Shown piece by piece: positions 1-10,928 of a DNA stretch of 64,000 nt. A program made the translations under genes and the position numbers. The notes beneath the pieces are model-generated. The model ran no database searches. It worked only from the letters and a program-made list of their open reading frames with translations, and had not been told where the DNA came from. This DNA comes from Mikania micrantha (lineage: Eukaryota > Streptophyta > Magnoliopsida > Asterales > Asteraceae), in NCBI GenBank assembly GCA_009363875.1, contig CM018683.1:48907711-48971710 (forward strand). The letters are read 5' to 3'. Positions within the stretch are counted from its first letter, which is position 1; each line of letters starts with the position of its first letter.

Positions 1-88
1 GCTGGTACGTATGTTTAACAACAGTGTCTGAACAGTAGTTATGAACAGTAGATTGTACAGTACTTTATTGTATGAAACTTCTTTGTAA

Positions 89-382
89 GACCATCTCCAA
101 TGCGCCCTTACGGGAATGTGTTTGTCCTACGTGGACAACTGCACCTCCAAAGGATGCAATGGAGTGCTCCATACTTTCCCCACTTTGCACTTCCATAAGT
201 GCAACCAAATGCAGAGAGAGAAGGTGGAAATGATATGAAAGAAGGATGATGTATGTGAGAAGGATGGGTTGGAGTTAAAAAGAGGAGAGAGAATGCATGT
301 GAAAAGAATTAGTAAAAAACTGATGTGATAGTGATGACTAGGACGCATGTAGTAAATGCGGTCTTTAGCATTGCGGGTAGTC
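89..382. mobile_element. PIF/Harbinger (Tourist-like) MITE
   Basis: A 294-bp non-coding element with imperfect terminal inverted repeats: GACCATCTCCAATGC on the left, and a right end that reads GACTACCCGCAATGC on the other strand. It is flanked by the 3-bp direct repeat TAA at 86-88 and 383-385, the target duplication typical of PIF/Harbinger elements. It has no transposase and would depend on an autonomous relative. Confidence 0.7.
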
Positions 383-923
383 TAATACTTATTTTGTGAA
401 TACAATGTCAAACAATTCATGAACAATGTGTAATATCAAGATTCAACAAGTAGAAGTACATCTAACATCACAAATCCATGATAGGTATATATGTTAATTA
501 GGTTATTGCTATGAGTGAACGTATGTGAGATTATACAATCTAAAACAGTAACGAATGTCGGTAAGTGAATATTAAAGTAACAGTGTATTTGTGTGGGTGA
601 CGATTCACACGAATATATTTGTAAGTTTAACATTCTGAATGATATCTTATAACTAGAAAATCAAATCAGAAAGTACAATTGTCGTCATGTTTGTACGGGT
701 GACGATCTATACGAATACGGGCGAAAACGATACGATCCGACGAAATAGTTAAAATAAGCGTTTTCGAAATTTTAAAAATAACAAAAAGATATTTAGAATA
801 TTTATTAGGAATTACAACCCAAAAAAAGATTTAAAATTTTCTATTTTTATAAAATTACGTAACATTACGTAATGTTACAAAAACGACGCGTTAAAACGTA
901 ACCGAACCTACCCGAACACACCC

Positions 924-938
924 GGGCTATAAAAGCCC
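924..938 (+). promoter_or_regulatory. Core promoter (TATA box) of LTR P
   Basis: GGGCTATAAAAGCCC: a consensus TATAAAAG between GGGCT and AGCCC arms. A pyrimidine-rich leader follows within about 30-90 bp, as expected for a transcription start near 960. Confidence 0.6.
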
Positions 939-1337
939 TATATTTTCCCTTCTTCCTCACAATTAATGCAGATTTCTCCTCCTCTCTCCTCCATTTTCGT
1001 TTTCTCTCTCTCTCTCTCGCTACTCTCTACCTTAAACTCACACTCAACCTACCCAAATCTTCACCAAATTTGAAGATCTTGTAGTCAAAACGATCCTTGC
1101 AACGAAGAGAACAACAAAGTACGAAGGATCCATGTTGAAACTAGCTCAAACAACAGCAGTTATAGTGAGAGGTTCAGCCTAATAGGGTTTTATACTATTC
1201 CGGTTGTTTGAACTTGTTAACCAACTCTACCCCTTCAAAACACTTAGGATGTGCAAAAAAATGGATTAGGAACACTTGGAATATGTTGGTTTAAAGACCT
1301 GGGTGTTCAAACATGGCTAGAAGACCTGGAAATGTTT

Positions 1338-1823
1338 AATATCGATGGAAGAACATCATACAATGATCGTATCGATAGCTAGGTGGGTTGGCACTGTTTT
1401 CCATCGAGATTGATAGGTTCGATGTGCCCAAGCTGTCAATACTAAGCTTCGAGATTGACAAGTTCGATGGTTCAAGGGAGTCTGGATCAGAAGCTCATCG
1501 ATACTATTCTCAAGTGAACAAGGAGTGTCGATACTAACCAAGTTGTCAAACTTGGTAGTAGCGACAGCTTTGTTTTGGACTTTGATGATTCCCTCGATAT
1601 TGTTAACTTCGATGACCATGGTACTCATTGATATTAGCTACAACAATGTAATCCAAGTAATACTAAACACAAATGAATCAAATTGCTACAGCAATGAAGT
1701 TTAAACAAGCTGGTTAACATGCTAAAGTCAATGATGTATCGATATTGTTCAAGTGGATATGTGTATCAATACTCTTAGTATCGACACCCCTCCTTGTTGA
1801 TTTCATTCATCGATACTACCTTG
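1338..1823. repeat. Dispersed ATCGAT / TCGATG word array in LTR P
   Basis: More than a dozen copies of TATCGA, ATCGAT or TTCGATG in both orientations at irregular spacing, separated by unrelated sequence, so this is not a tandem repeat. The same vocabulary recurs in LTR D at 3843-4196. An open frame on the minus strand (1356-1628) runs through it but looks fortuitous. Confidence 0.55.
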
Positions 1824-3039
1824 AGAATTTAGATATGGATAATCTAAGTTCATCTTAGTAATGTAAATTGGTTTAAAGGTAAACTCAGTAATTACATGAA
1901 ACAAACAAACTAAAACACTATGATGGGGTCGATGGAATTCAAGAATCGGTTAAGTATGTGCGCATCTATACGAGAATATCGAAACCCATCTTAACAACTT
2001 CTAATCATTGGTAATAACCTTGAAAATTCAAGTCATATGGTTTTATGTGTCGAATAACCAAGGATAAACACAATCAAAGGTCAAATAAGGTGATTACACT
2101 ATCACATGGTAGTCCATGGTGATGAACTCAACCACTATGTGCTAGGCACCTTTTCATATATATGAAACTTGGGATTTTCTAAGTCAAACTTGTATCTTAT
2201 TAAAGCAAATTAACCATTATCACATGGTTAAGAGTTTAATGAGATAACAATAACTTCTGTTGCAAACGTGTTATAAATAAAATCAAAGGAGCTTTCTAAA
2301 GTAAATTTAACTTTTTTCATAATCAAATAGGGTTTTGTAACAAGTGATCTTCTAATAACTTAAAACATATTTATAAACACAAATCTCATTCAAATAAGAG
2401 TAAGTATTAATTCGTTATGGGTAAAGTTTCAAGAAGGGTAAATCTAAATAGATAGCATAAACGAGACACTTAGTAACTCACTAGAAATGTAAATAGGACA
2501 CTTAGTCTAACATCTATGTAACACCCCGACCGACGGCGAAACGTCGGGATGCCACGAGGAATGTGCAGATTGTTCATAAGCTTGTGGGCAACTAAAAATA
2601 TCATCATATATCATTTAAATCAATTAAAGTAATTACACAAAAATCATGTTCGTCATGAATCAATTACAACAAGTTACACAAAAGATATAGCTAAATTAAC
2701 TAAATCCTAGTCTTTAGTGATCCAGTTAATTTAGCTAAGTCGAAGACCCTATGTGACGATATCCAAAAGATGTAGAGCTATCATTCTCTACCTGCTTCTC
2801 CCCATTCCCTAAAACATGTAGAAAATCAAGTGTCAACTACAAACATAGTTGGTGAGTAATCTTATGTTTAACACACACCAAAATAAAAGAGTTTTAAATA
2901 AACACATGTGAACCTGTAAAGATGATCATATCATGTACATTCACTAACAAGCAAAACAACAATTAATCCAAGTAAATTCAACCAACATTCCAAATAAATT
3001 GAATCCCATAGTCACAATAATGAGTTTAACTTAATGTAC

Positions 3040-3225
3040 AATGGAGAACCGTAGTCAACTCAATCAACAGTATGAGGAATCATCGCGGAGGATCGTAGTC
3101 AACTAAATCAACGATGGTTCTAAATGCATTAGAGTTTATCCTGTGCACTGCGTAGGACCAAAGTCGACTCAATCACCAGTGTAATAACCACGGAGGACCG
3201 AAGTCAACTCAAACAATGGTGATGC
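3040..3225. repeat. Degenerate tandem repeat in LTR D
   Basis: Four imperfect copies of a unit containing GGAGGACCGAAGTCAACTCA, with AATCAACAGTG after it, at about 40-70 bp spacing. It lies inside the predicted intron 2 of LTR D and does not code. Confidence 0.55.
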
Positions 3226-3842
3226 AAGTCAATTCGAGTCTAGTGTCAATACATCAATGATATCCAAGTTTCACAAGTTTTACATCAAAGCATCAGAGTT
3301 TCAGTATACATGTTCCAACCCTGAGTTTAAAAACAAAACAATTTAAAAAAGGGGGTTATGAGGACTCACAGTGATGTTTAGGGATTTTCGTTTTTGAAAT
3401 GCGTGCTCACTATTGTGGAATCAGCAATGACTCAACAACCTGTATTTCATGTGTTTCGTATTCATAAATATATGTGTCTGTATCAATATGTAATATGTAT
3501 TGTGTTTAATTTACAATTGAGACGTTATGTGTTTATTCATGTGAGTTTATCTAAATTGTAGTGAATTACCCGTGTCATACTTATATTATAACCATCATGT
3601 TTAGGGTTCGAAAACTTAATGAAGTTTAAGTAAAGTAATATGGGTAACATTAATCAAAAGGACAAATTATGTTAACTTGTATACATATTTTTAAATTTTT
3701 CAAAAAGGGTGGCAACATGCATGCATGAATGAATCCATGCAAGTATGTTCTTGCCATTTTCTATATCACCCTTAAATTATTCTTTAATATTAACAATTAT
3801 ATTTATGTGTATTCATCGTTATTGATTTGGTAAATATACTCT

Positions 3843-4196
3843 TAGTATCGACTGCACCACCACCAAACTTAGTTATGTTCGATGGTTTAGTATCGATAGT
3901 AAATCGGAGGGTAGTATCGATGATGACAATAGTATCGGCCACCCTTAATATCGACAATTGATTGATCGAGATTAACAAGTTCGATAACTCCATAGTATCG
4001 ACAAGCATGTCATCGAGATACCAATCTCAAAAGTTAGTATCGACCAGAATCCTTCCATGGTGTCGAACTTATTAATTTCGATGGTGGGTGCTCGGTTTTT
4101 GAAAGCCATCGATACTAGTATGTTCGGTGAGATTAGTATTGACGAAGATGACAGGTTCGATGGATGCTCCATCGATACTGTTAGTATCGATGGTGG
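3843..4196. repeat. Dense AGTATCGA / ATCGAT word array in LTR D
   Basis: About twenty copies of GTATCGA, ATCGATA, TTCGATG or TATCGAC within 350 bp, in both orientations, separated by 8-35 bp of unrelated sequence. Both strands stay open for 60-80 codons (4057-4245 +, 3972-4220 -), apparently a side effect of the word composition rather than coding. Confidence 0.6.
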
Positions 4197-4450
4197 TCGT
4201 CTCCTCCGTTCAGCCATCACCTTCGGTTTTGTTGCAGGTCTATAAATTCTTTGAAAATAGTTTGTTTAAGGCTTAAAACATAAGAAGATGGTGTTAGAAA
4301 GCTACTAAAGTGATTGGTTTCTTTGTTTAAACAAAACCTGATTAAAAACCCATGAATCTACCTCGAAAATGTGATAAGATGCTCGAGATCCTTGTACTTT
4401 CGACTTCTGTGTTGATGGAGACGAGTTGATATAGAAAACATCTTAACACA

Positions 4451-5520
4451 ATATGATTTAAAATGGTAATTTAAAAATTATGTGAATACAAAGAATTCAA
4501 ATGTTTAAGAATCGTAAATAACATATATGAAAAGAAAATCAATAATAATTCTAATGGACAATTTCTTTTGTTGCAACATATTTTAACATGAGCCAAATTA
4601 ATGTTTTTCAAAAATAACCTACTTAGATATAAGTTGATTTTGATCAAAACTTATCCTGACCTGAATTCATTCGGACTTGTTATCCAACCCGATGAAACCC
4701 GTCATTTTGTCAGGCTTAGTTATAAGTATTGATGTTAGGATGATTTTATGGTCCTATTGATCTTGTTCACCTACAAATAAAAAAAGAAAACATCTTAAAA
4801 TGTTTTGCGCATTTGGAATTTATTTTGGGTGAATTTTAAGTCAATCTATATTTCTATTTTTTTATTAAGCAGTGGATGATATTTAATTATTTGTGTTTTG
4901 AATAGTGTTCTCATTATTTGCATATTGAAATTGTTTATATTTTTGATGCAAATATTAACACCAGAAAAAGTTAACACGGGGATCACATAATTTACCTGAA
5001 GATTATGTGAGAGGTTCATGAACTCAATAAAGTTTAGAGTTATTTTCTTCAAACATTTGTTAGTTATTTTTATATGTTTGATTTTTAGATTAAATTTGGC
5101 ATTTGTTAGGCATTGTTTGTAAACATTTGAAATATGTATAAAAGACAATTGAACTTTTAAATATTTAAGAGATGATATTATGATTCATAAATTTGACATT
5201 GTAAATAAAAATTGATTTATTTAATCAAAATTAATATGATAAACGTCTGTTTTATAGTGTTTAGTTTGATGTACTTTTTGTGGAAAATTATATTTATCAC
5301 TAAAAGTTATATAAATATTTAACTAATAATAGTTAAGCCTTTTTAATATAATGGCAAATAAAATGTGCCATTCAAAGCATGAAATTTTTCAGTATCACAC
5401 AAAAAAAAGTAGCATCAAAAAGCTTTAGTGGTAAATGATTCTGGTAACACTTTTACAATATGCGTTTATTTCCACTTTCAGGTTTTGTGTCAATTTTTGT
5501 ATGCACTTAAAGATAATTCA
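4451..5520. other. AT-rich stretch with no recognisable gene
   Basis: Very AT-rich sequence with homopolymer runs. The longest frame (4846-5148, minus, 100 codons) has low-complexity Asn/Ile/Lys-rich composition typical of random AT-rich DNA. No element boundary was identified. Confidence 0.6.
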
Positions 5521-5522
5521 AA

Positions 5523-5545
5523 CTAGTGGATTCACCCGCGCGTTG
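5523..5545 (-). mobile_element. Helitron 3' terminus (sense -)
   Basis: Read on the minus strand the sequence gives CCCGCCGCAACGCGCGGG (5-bp stem CCCGC/GCGGG around a short loop), about 8 nt of spacer, then CTAG followed by T. A hairpin plus terminal CTRR inserted before T is the Helitron 3' signature. The element body would lie to the right; its TC-starting 5' end was not located. Confidence 0.55.
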
Positions 5546-6331
5546 CGGCGGGAATTTCACAATCATTCCAAATATCAAAATGCAACCGTGTTCCCGTATA
5601 TCGAAATGCAGATATAAAAACATGTAACAATGGTGTCACTCCTACATAAAATCATAAAACGGACTCATTATAAATGTGTCTGGCACACAAAAGAAGAGTC
5701 GTACTTAATCGTAAAATATAACATTAAAAAGCACAAACATAGGACAACATATAAAATTATTGTTCATTTGTAAACATTTAATAATAGCAAAAAAAAAATT
5801 AAAAACTAACTAAAATGTATCTCATACAATGGCACTCGATTAAAAAAACTTGAGTCATACCGCTTTGTTGGTATGATTACTCGGTCATGATAACAGTAGC
5901 AATATCACGAATATCAAAATGTAGACCACAAAACTGCCCACAATGAATGCCAATCCGTGCTAAAACAATAAGCCAAACCATCATAAAAGCATGCGACACT
6001 CCCATGGAATACGAGGGCAAACATAAGCTAGCGATGCTAAAAATTGTAGAACGAAAATAAAAAAAAATGTTTTTGCATTTGCAAATCTAGTGTAAAAAAT
6101 TGAACAAAGGCTGATAAATAAAACATAAAAAATTTATCTGCATTAATTAATTACTACGATTGTTTAATTATTATAATTAATATATAATTAAATAGTAAAC
6201 AGAAACACAAAAATAAAAACTTTGTTTCGGATGTGCATAGAACCCTCAACAGAATCCTTAACCAGCAAACTCCTTTTACTTTGATGTCTTCAATTGAAAA
6301 GAACGTGTATATATTCAGATACTATTATTAA
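5546..6331. other. Probable Helitron body, non-coding
   Basis: AT-rich sequence between two Helitron-like 3' ends of the same orientation. No Rep/helicase coding and no recognisable captured exon was seen, so a non-autonomous element is implied. Confidence 0.35.
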
Positions 6332-6332
6332 C

Positions 6333-6358
6333 TAGATGGTGCTTATCGCGCATTGCTG
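6333..6358 (-). mobile_element. Degenerate Helitron 3' terminus (sense -)
   Basis: On the minus strand: GCAGCAATGCGCGATAAG, a spacer, then CTAG and T. The layout matches 5523-5545 but the stem is decayed. It suggests an older related Helitron end next to, or in tandem with, the first. Confidence 0.35.
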
Positions 6359-6915
6359 CTCAATTTAACACCTTTGTTTTGACTCGATAACGAACTTAAA
6401 AGGAAAAAAAATAACAGATAAAAAGTCGTGACTATAAAATAAGCCTATTCATGTCAAGAAGTAAAACAAAAAAATAAACTAAAATGGAACACTTAGGAAA
6501 AAACATCTCAATTCTAATATTATGATAAATTGGAATGTCTCATCTAAATGAATTTCTCACAAAAAATGAATTTCTTACGATAAGATCAAGAGAAAAATAA
6601 ATTTCTCACTAAAAATGAGTTTGCCACGAAAAATAAATTCCTCCCATAATAAAATGAATTTCTCACTCATTTAATCGTGAGAAACACTATTCATAATTTA
6701 ATTTGTTTGTACAAATAATATATATATAAATTCCCAACACCTGATTTCATTTTCTTCATCACCCTATGACCCTAATCGTCATGCGAAACCCAAGCCTACG
6801 TAAAACACAAAGCTGTGTTATTAAAGAACAGGAGCCACCACCACCTAGGATACGAATTTGTCAGATATACAAACAGATATTCGAACCCACAAAAACATTT
6901 ATAAGTTAAAAAAAA
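6359..6915. other. AT-rich stretch with no recognisable gene
   Basis: Contains several near-repeats of AATTTCTCACNAAAAATGA (6550-6670), a degenerate simple array. No coding or element ends were recognised. Confidence 0.5.
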
Positions 6916-6917
6916 AA

Positions 6918-7153
6918 TTTGGATATCCGAATATCTAATAATTATCTGAAATAATAAAAATATCCTATAATTATCCCAAAAATTATATAAAATATCCGAA
7001 AAACTATTTTGGATAGTTTGCTTTTCGGATAGTTCAGATACCCGAACTATCCGTAAATTTTCAAAATAGATATCCGAATATGAATTTATGGATATCCGAT
7101 TTTTCGGATATTTTTATTCAGATTTCGGATACAGATTTTTGAACACCCTACTT
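6918..7153. mobile_element. Truncated hAT-like MITE with GGATATCCGA words
   Basis: A 210-bp tract rich in GGATATCCGAATATC-type dyads in both orientations, ending in TTTTTGAACACCCT, which reads AGGGTGTTCAAAAA on the other strand, a common hAT MITE terminus. No matching left end was found. Confidence 0.4.
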
Positions 7154-7669
7154 ATAACTCTAGGTTATCAGATGATCCAAATATTTCTTCAGTTTCTTTC
7201 TCAGTCATTTTAATGATTCAAACAACTCAAGTAAGGTATTGTCAAAATCCTAGTGTCTTAGTTTTCATATGTAATAAGCTTTAATTATATAGTGAATCCT
7301 CTAATATGCTTTGGTGGATTTTCTTTTATAGTATCACAAGAAGATAATCAAATCTAAATAAAAGAGGAGTGTTTGTAATATTAATTTAGAAAAAAAAAAA
7401 CTTTTTTTTTGCTTAGAGCACTAAACTTAATAAAGTCAGCCTTGTTTTTCTGATGTAGTGTTTCAGTCGTATTTAAAATTTAAACCAATTCGATCTCATC
7501 TCAGTTCAACTATTTGTTCATGCTACTATAACCAACCTCAGACCTAAAATGGACTTACCTTCTCAATGGTGCAATCAACCACATTCCCAATAGACCACTC
7601 ACACATTGACGAAGTTTGAAAAAAAGCTCGGAGGGGGGCAGAAAAATTTTATGAAGAAAACAGAGGGGG
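7154..7669. other. Intergenic, no gene seen
   Basis: Mixed AT-rich sequence. The tail (7626-7669) begins a purine-rich tract that resembles the unit duplicated just downstream. Confidence 0.5.
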
Positions 7670-8360
7670 TCGAAGGATTTTTAGGAAGAAAATTGAGGGA
7701 AACGAAGGATTTTTAAGAAGAAAACGAAGGAAACCGAAAAATTTGCCGATTAAATAATAGTAAATCGATACCTCTAACCGGAAAAACAGAGGGGGCCGGA
7801 GCTCCTCCGGACCCTTATTAAGAATGCACTCACACGATCAACCCTAAATTTAACTCTATAGAATAGTAAACTGCTAGAAGGACTAGCATTCATATCCCTT
7901 ACTTGAAGTTGAGCAACAGTCCTTCGCTGTGAGCAATGTATTCATAACCCGATCTGATGTTGAATCAAATGTTTTCCCGGTTGCTGGTCAGACAGATTGA
8001 ACTGGATTCAAGAGGGAACTCGGAAGGATCGAAGGATTTTAGGAAGAAAATTGAGGGAAACGAAGGATTTTCGAAGGAAACCGAAAAATTTGCCGATTAA
8101 ATAATAGTAAATCGATACCTCTAACCGGAAAAACAGAGGGGGCCGGAGCTCCTCCGGACCCTTATTAAGAATGCACTCACACGATCAACCCTAAATTTAA
8201 CTCTATAGAATAGTAAACTGCTAGAAGGACTAGCATTCATATCCCTTACTTGAAGTTGAGCAACAGTCCTTCGCTGTGAGCAATGTATTCATAACCCGAT
8301 CTGATGTTGAATCAAATGTTTTCCCGGTTGCTGGTCAGACAGATTGAACTGGATTCAAGA
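7670..8360. repeat. Recent direct tandem duplication, about 340 bp
   Basis: Copy 1 (7670-8012) and copy 2 (8029-8360) are nearly identical, from TCGAAGGATTTT to GAACTGGATTCAAGA. Copy 2 lacks about 17 bp of the purine-rich tract, and GGGAACTCGGAAGG-type spacer sequence separates them. Each copy includes the dyad CCGGAGCTCCTCCGG. The near identity points to a recent event. Confidence 0.9.
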
Positions 8361-8543
8361 CTCGGATAACATAATAAATAGTTAAAAAATACAAAAAAAA
8401 TCTTATAAATTATAAACACATTTAAATAAGCATAATCATGATTAAAAAAAAGTACATGGTTTTGTTTTAATGTTTAATTCTTTGGATTTCAGAATGAAAA
8501 AAAAAAACTTAAATCTAGTCCAACCAATGAACTGACCTATTCG

Positions 8544-8708
8544 CAGTGGCGGAGCTTGACCCCAAGCGTAGGGGGCGAACATAGGGTATATTTTTTTTTC
8601 CGGGGGGCGAAATATAAATTTTTAAAAAATTTTGTACTACGAATCGGGAAATGTACACCACTGAACGAAAAAACAGGGGGGGCGAGTCCTCACTAACCTT
8701 CGCCACTG
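8544..8708. mobile_element. hAT MITE (165 bp)
   Basis: Terminal inverted repeats CAGTGGCGGA / TTCGCCACTG and a perfect 8-bp target duplication CCTATTCG (8536-8543 and 8709-8716) identify a hAT-type non-autonomous element. The interior contains GGGGGGCGAA blocks of the kind also present in the 7670-8360 duplication. Confidence 0.9.
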
Positions 8709-8716
8709 CCTATTCG

Positions 8717-9374
8717 TTTGAGGGTGCATGGTTCACATGATGATTTCAGGCCGGTGGTTCCAATCCAACCGGGTGGTTTGTTCTGTTTTTAAATCATTGT
8801 TTTGAGATGGATCTTAGCATCTCACAACGTGTTTTCATTAACACTACTTGTCAATATTGCTTTAGGCACTTAAATCAAAATCACAATGATGCGTAACTGT
8901 GGGGTCTTATATTGTCTTCTCATTCGGTTTTGTGCTCTGTTAATTTTATCTATTGTTGACAAACTTTTTTCAGCAAATTATGGATTATATCCTTTAAATT
9001 TATGAAAATTACTTGTTTTGTCCTTTGATTTTAATAATTACTAATTTCATTCTTTTTTTTTTTGAATTCTTGGCACATTTTAAGTTATTTCGATCAACTA
9101 GTGTTAAGTTAAGTTAAGTTAAGGGGGAATGTCTATTTTGTCCAAATGACAAAACCTTTCACATATAGTTATTAAGGAACGCCAATGATATGTAATTTAT
9201 TATTTACTTTTTTTTTATCTTATTTCTTTTTCTTTTATTCTGTTTATCATTTTATCTTATAGATTTTTTTTATTTTATTAATTAACTAATCAAGTTATTT
9301 TATATCATAGTTTTCTTGGTGTATTTTTTATATAATTTATTTATTTTGGCTTGACTAAGTTATTTACCTCTCTC
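8717..9374. other. Intergenic AT-rich DNA with a TTAAG microsatellite
   Basis: No gene seen. GTTAA/TTAAG repeats occupy about 9104-9123. Long T-rich runs fill the rest. Confidence 0.6.
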
Positions 9375-9645
9375 ATGTAATAATTTAAGGGTGTTTAGTT
9401 TTCGAATATGACTCAAAAAAATCAAAATTCGAAAAACACCAAGTCGAAATTCGAATCGAATTTCCATATTCGAATTCGATTCGATTCGTAGTATAATATC
9501 GAATTTCGAATCGAATTTCGAATTTCATATTTTTAATTCGATTCGATTCGAAATTCGAATTTAAATTAGTTATATATTTTTATTTTATATATACTACTAT
9601 ATTTAAAATAAAAGCTTTTTAATTATGTGGCTTAGTTTATAAAAC

Positions 9646-10134
9646 CAAGGTAGTAAAAATCGTCCTAGGCGGCCGCCTAGGCGCTAGGCGCTCTGCTTCC
9701 TTGTAATTTTTGCCCTAGGCGGCCTATTTTTTTTTTTTTGGTTTTTTGGTTTTTTTTGGCTTTTTTCGAGTAAAAAGGACCCAGATAAATGATTATTCGA
9801 GGCATTTCTCAACCCCAAATACGTAATATGTCTTTAAAACATCAAATCCAACATCTGAAACATTGAACCCTGCCACTAAACATCGTAATCCATCAATAAA
9901 CTCTGAATTTTGTGTCTAAGTTTGTAATTTGAAGTATTTGACTTATTATGTTTAAGTTTATTTTTTAATATATTTGAAGTATTATATTATATTATTGATA
10001 TTAATGTGTGTATATAATAAATATTTGTAAAATTACATATAAAAATTCCAATCCGCCTCGCGCCGATTAATCCCGATTAATTCCTAGGCGGTACCCCGAC
10101 TACCGACTAGCGCCTAGCAACTTCTACAACCATG
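9646..10134. mobile_element. Nested hAT-like MITE with CCTAGGCG words
   Basis: Ends CAAGGTAGTAAAAATCG and, on the other strand, CATGGTTGTAGAAGTTG form an imperfect inverted repeat. Subterminal CTAGGCGGCCGCCTAGGCG and GCGCCTAG words occur at both ends. The flanks ATAAAAC / ATAAAAAAC resemble an 8-bp duplication with an indel. No transposase coding. Confidence 0.6.
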
Positions 10135-10928
10135 ATAAAAAACTGAAAGCTTATTACACAAATTTCAATTTAATTATAAAATAAAAATAATTTACGCTAA
10201 ACCTAACAATTCACAACAAAAGCGTAAATCATGAAACTCGAAAAATTGATCATTTTTGTTGTTAATTTATAGTATTTTGGTTACTTGTAACTTTATTTTT
10301 TGTATATTATCGTTGGCATCATTGATTGAACTTTTATCATTTTACTAGTTTAAATAATATATCTAATATTAAAACTTAGATGTTGGTTAGTTGATATTTA
10401 GATGTTTAAGGTTTTGATTATTTGATATTTTGAATATATAAAAATAGCAAGCATAAAATTTTTTTAATTAAATTCAAATCAAACCAATTCGAATTCTAAT
10501 TGAATTCGAATATAATCGAATTTCGAATCGATTTCGAATTTGAATCGAATTCGAATGCTTTTAAAAAATTCAAAATTTGAAATATTTCGATTCGAAATAT
10601 TCGAGTTATTCGAAATTCGATTCGATGAATGTCACACCCCCAATTTTCAACTAACGGAATCATACCGTTTGGGAACGTGACAAACCAGGATCTCAGATCA
10701 TTAGACATAACGAAGACCTCTATATGAATTTCAAATCATACTTTAGTCTTAAAAACATAACATCAGAGTTTTCAAAATTTGCGGAAGCGTTTAAAAACCA
10801 GTAACACTTGTAATATGTAAATTACAAAACAAAATCCTCAAATGTTCAAATTCAAATATCCAAAATGTTTAAAATGCATGCGACTCTATCTCCTAGTCCA
10901 TGCCAGCTTTAATGCGCGCCTTAGCGTC

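Larger units (their letters stand above)
386..2517 (+). mobile_element. LTR remnant P (gypsy-type, sense +)
   Basis: Non-coding DNA laid out like the long gypsy LTRs elsewhere in the window. An AT-rich U3 leads to a TATA box at 928-935, followed by a CT-rich leader (about 950-1020) and an array of ATCGAT-type words (1338-1823). The stretch around 540-740 resembles the U3 of LTR C (28,010-28,260, opposite strand), including the shared GTGACGATTCACAC. The start lies outside the window or is interrupted by the MITE at 89-382. The right limit is set where LTR D begins. No gene is seen here; the short open frames are non-coding. Confidence 0.5.
2809..4361 (-). other. Putative leader introns of LTR D
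   Basis: Sense minus. Donor 1 TTCGAG|GTAGATT (intron base 4361) pairs with acceptor CCACAATAG at 3410. Mini-exon 3370-3409 (40 nt) follows. Donor 2 CATCACT|GTGAGTCC (3369) pairs with acceptor TACATGTTTTAG|GG ending at 2809, preceded by a branch-point-like GTTGACACTTGAT. Intron 2 would be 561 nt. Predicted from motifs only. Confidence 0.35.
2518..4450 (-). mobile_element. LTR remnant D (gypsy-type, sense -)
   Basis: The left edge TGTAACACCCCGACCG is the 3' end of an LTR on the minus strand, comparable with the TGTCACACCCCC ends of LTRs A, B, C and G1. Read in sense it carries an ATCGAT array (3843-4196), a mini-exon (3370-3409) bounded by splice-like sites, degenerate repeats (3040-3225) and an acceptor-like site at 2809. 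The U3 part is missing or unrecognisable beyond about 4450, so no target duplication can be named. Confidence 0.5.
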
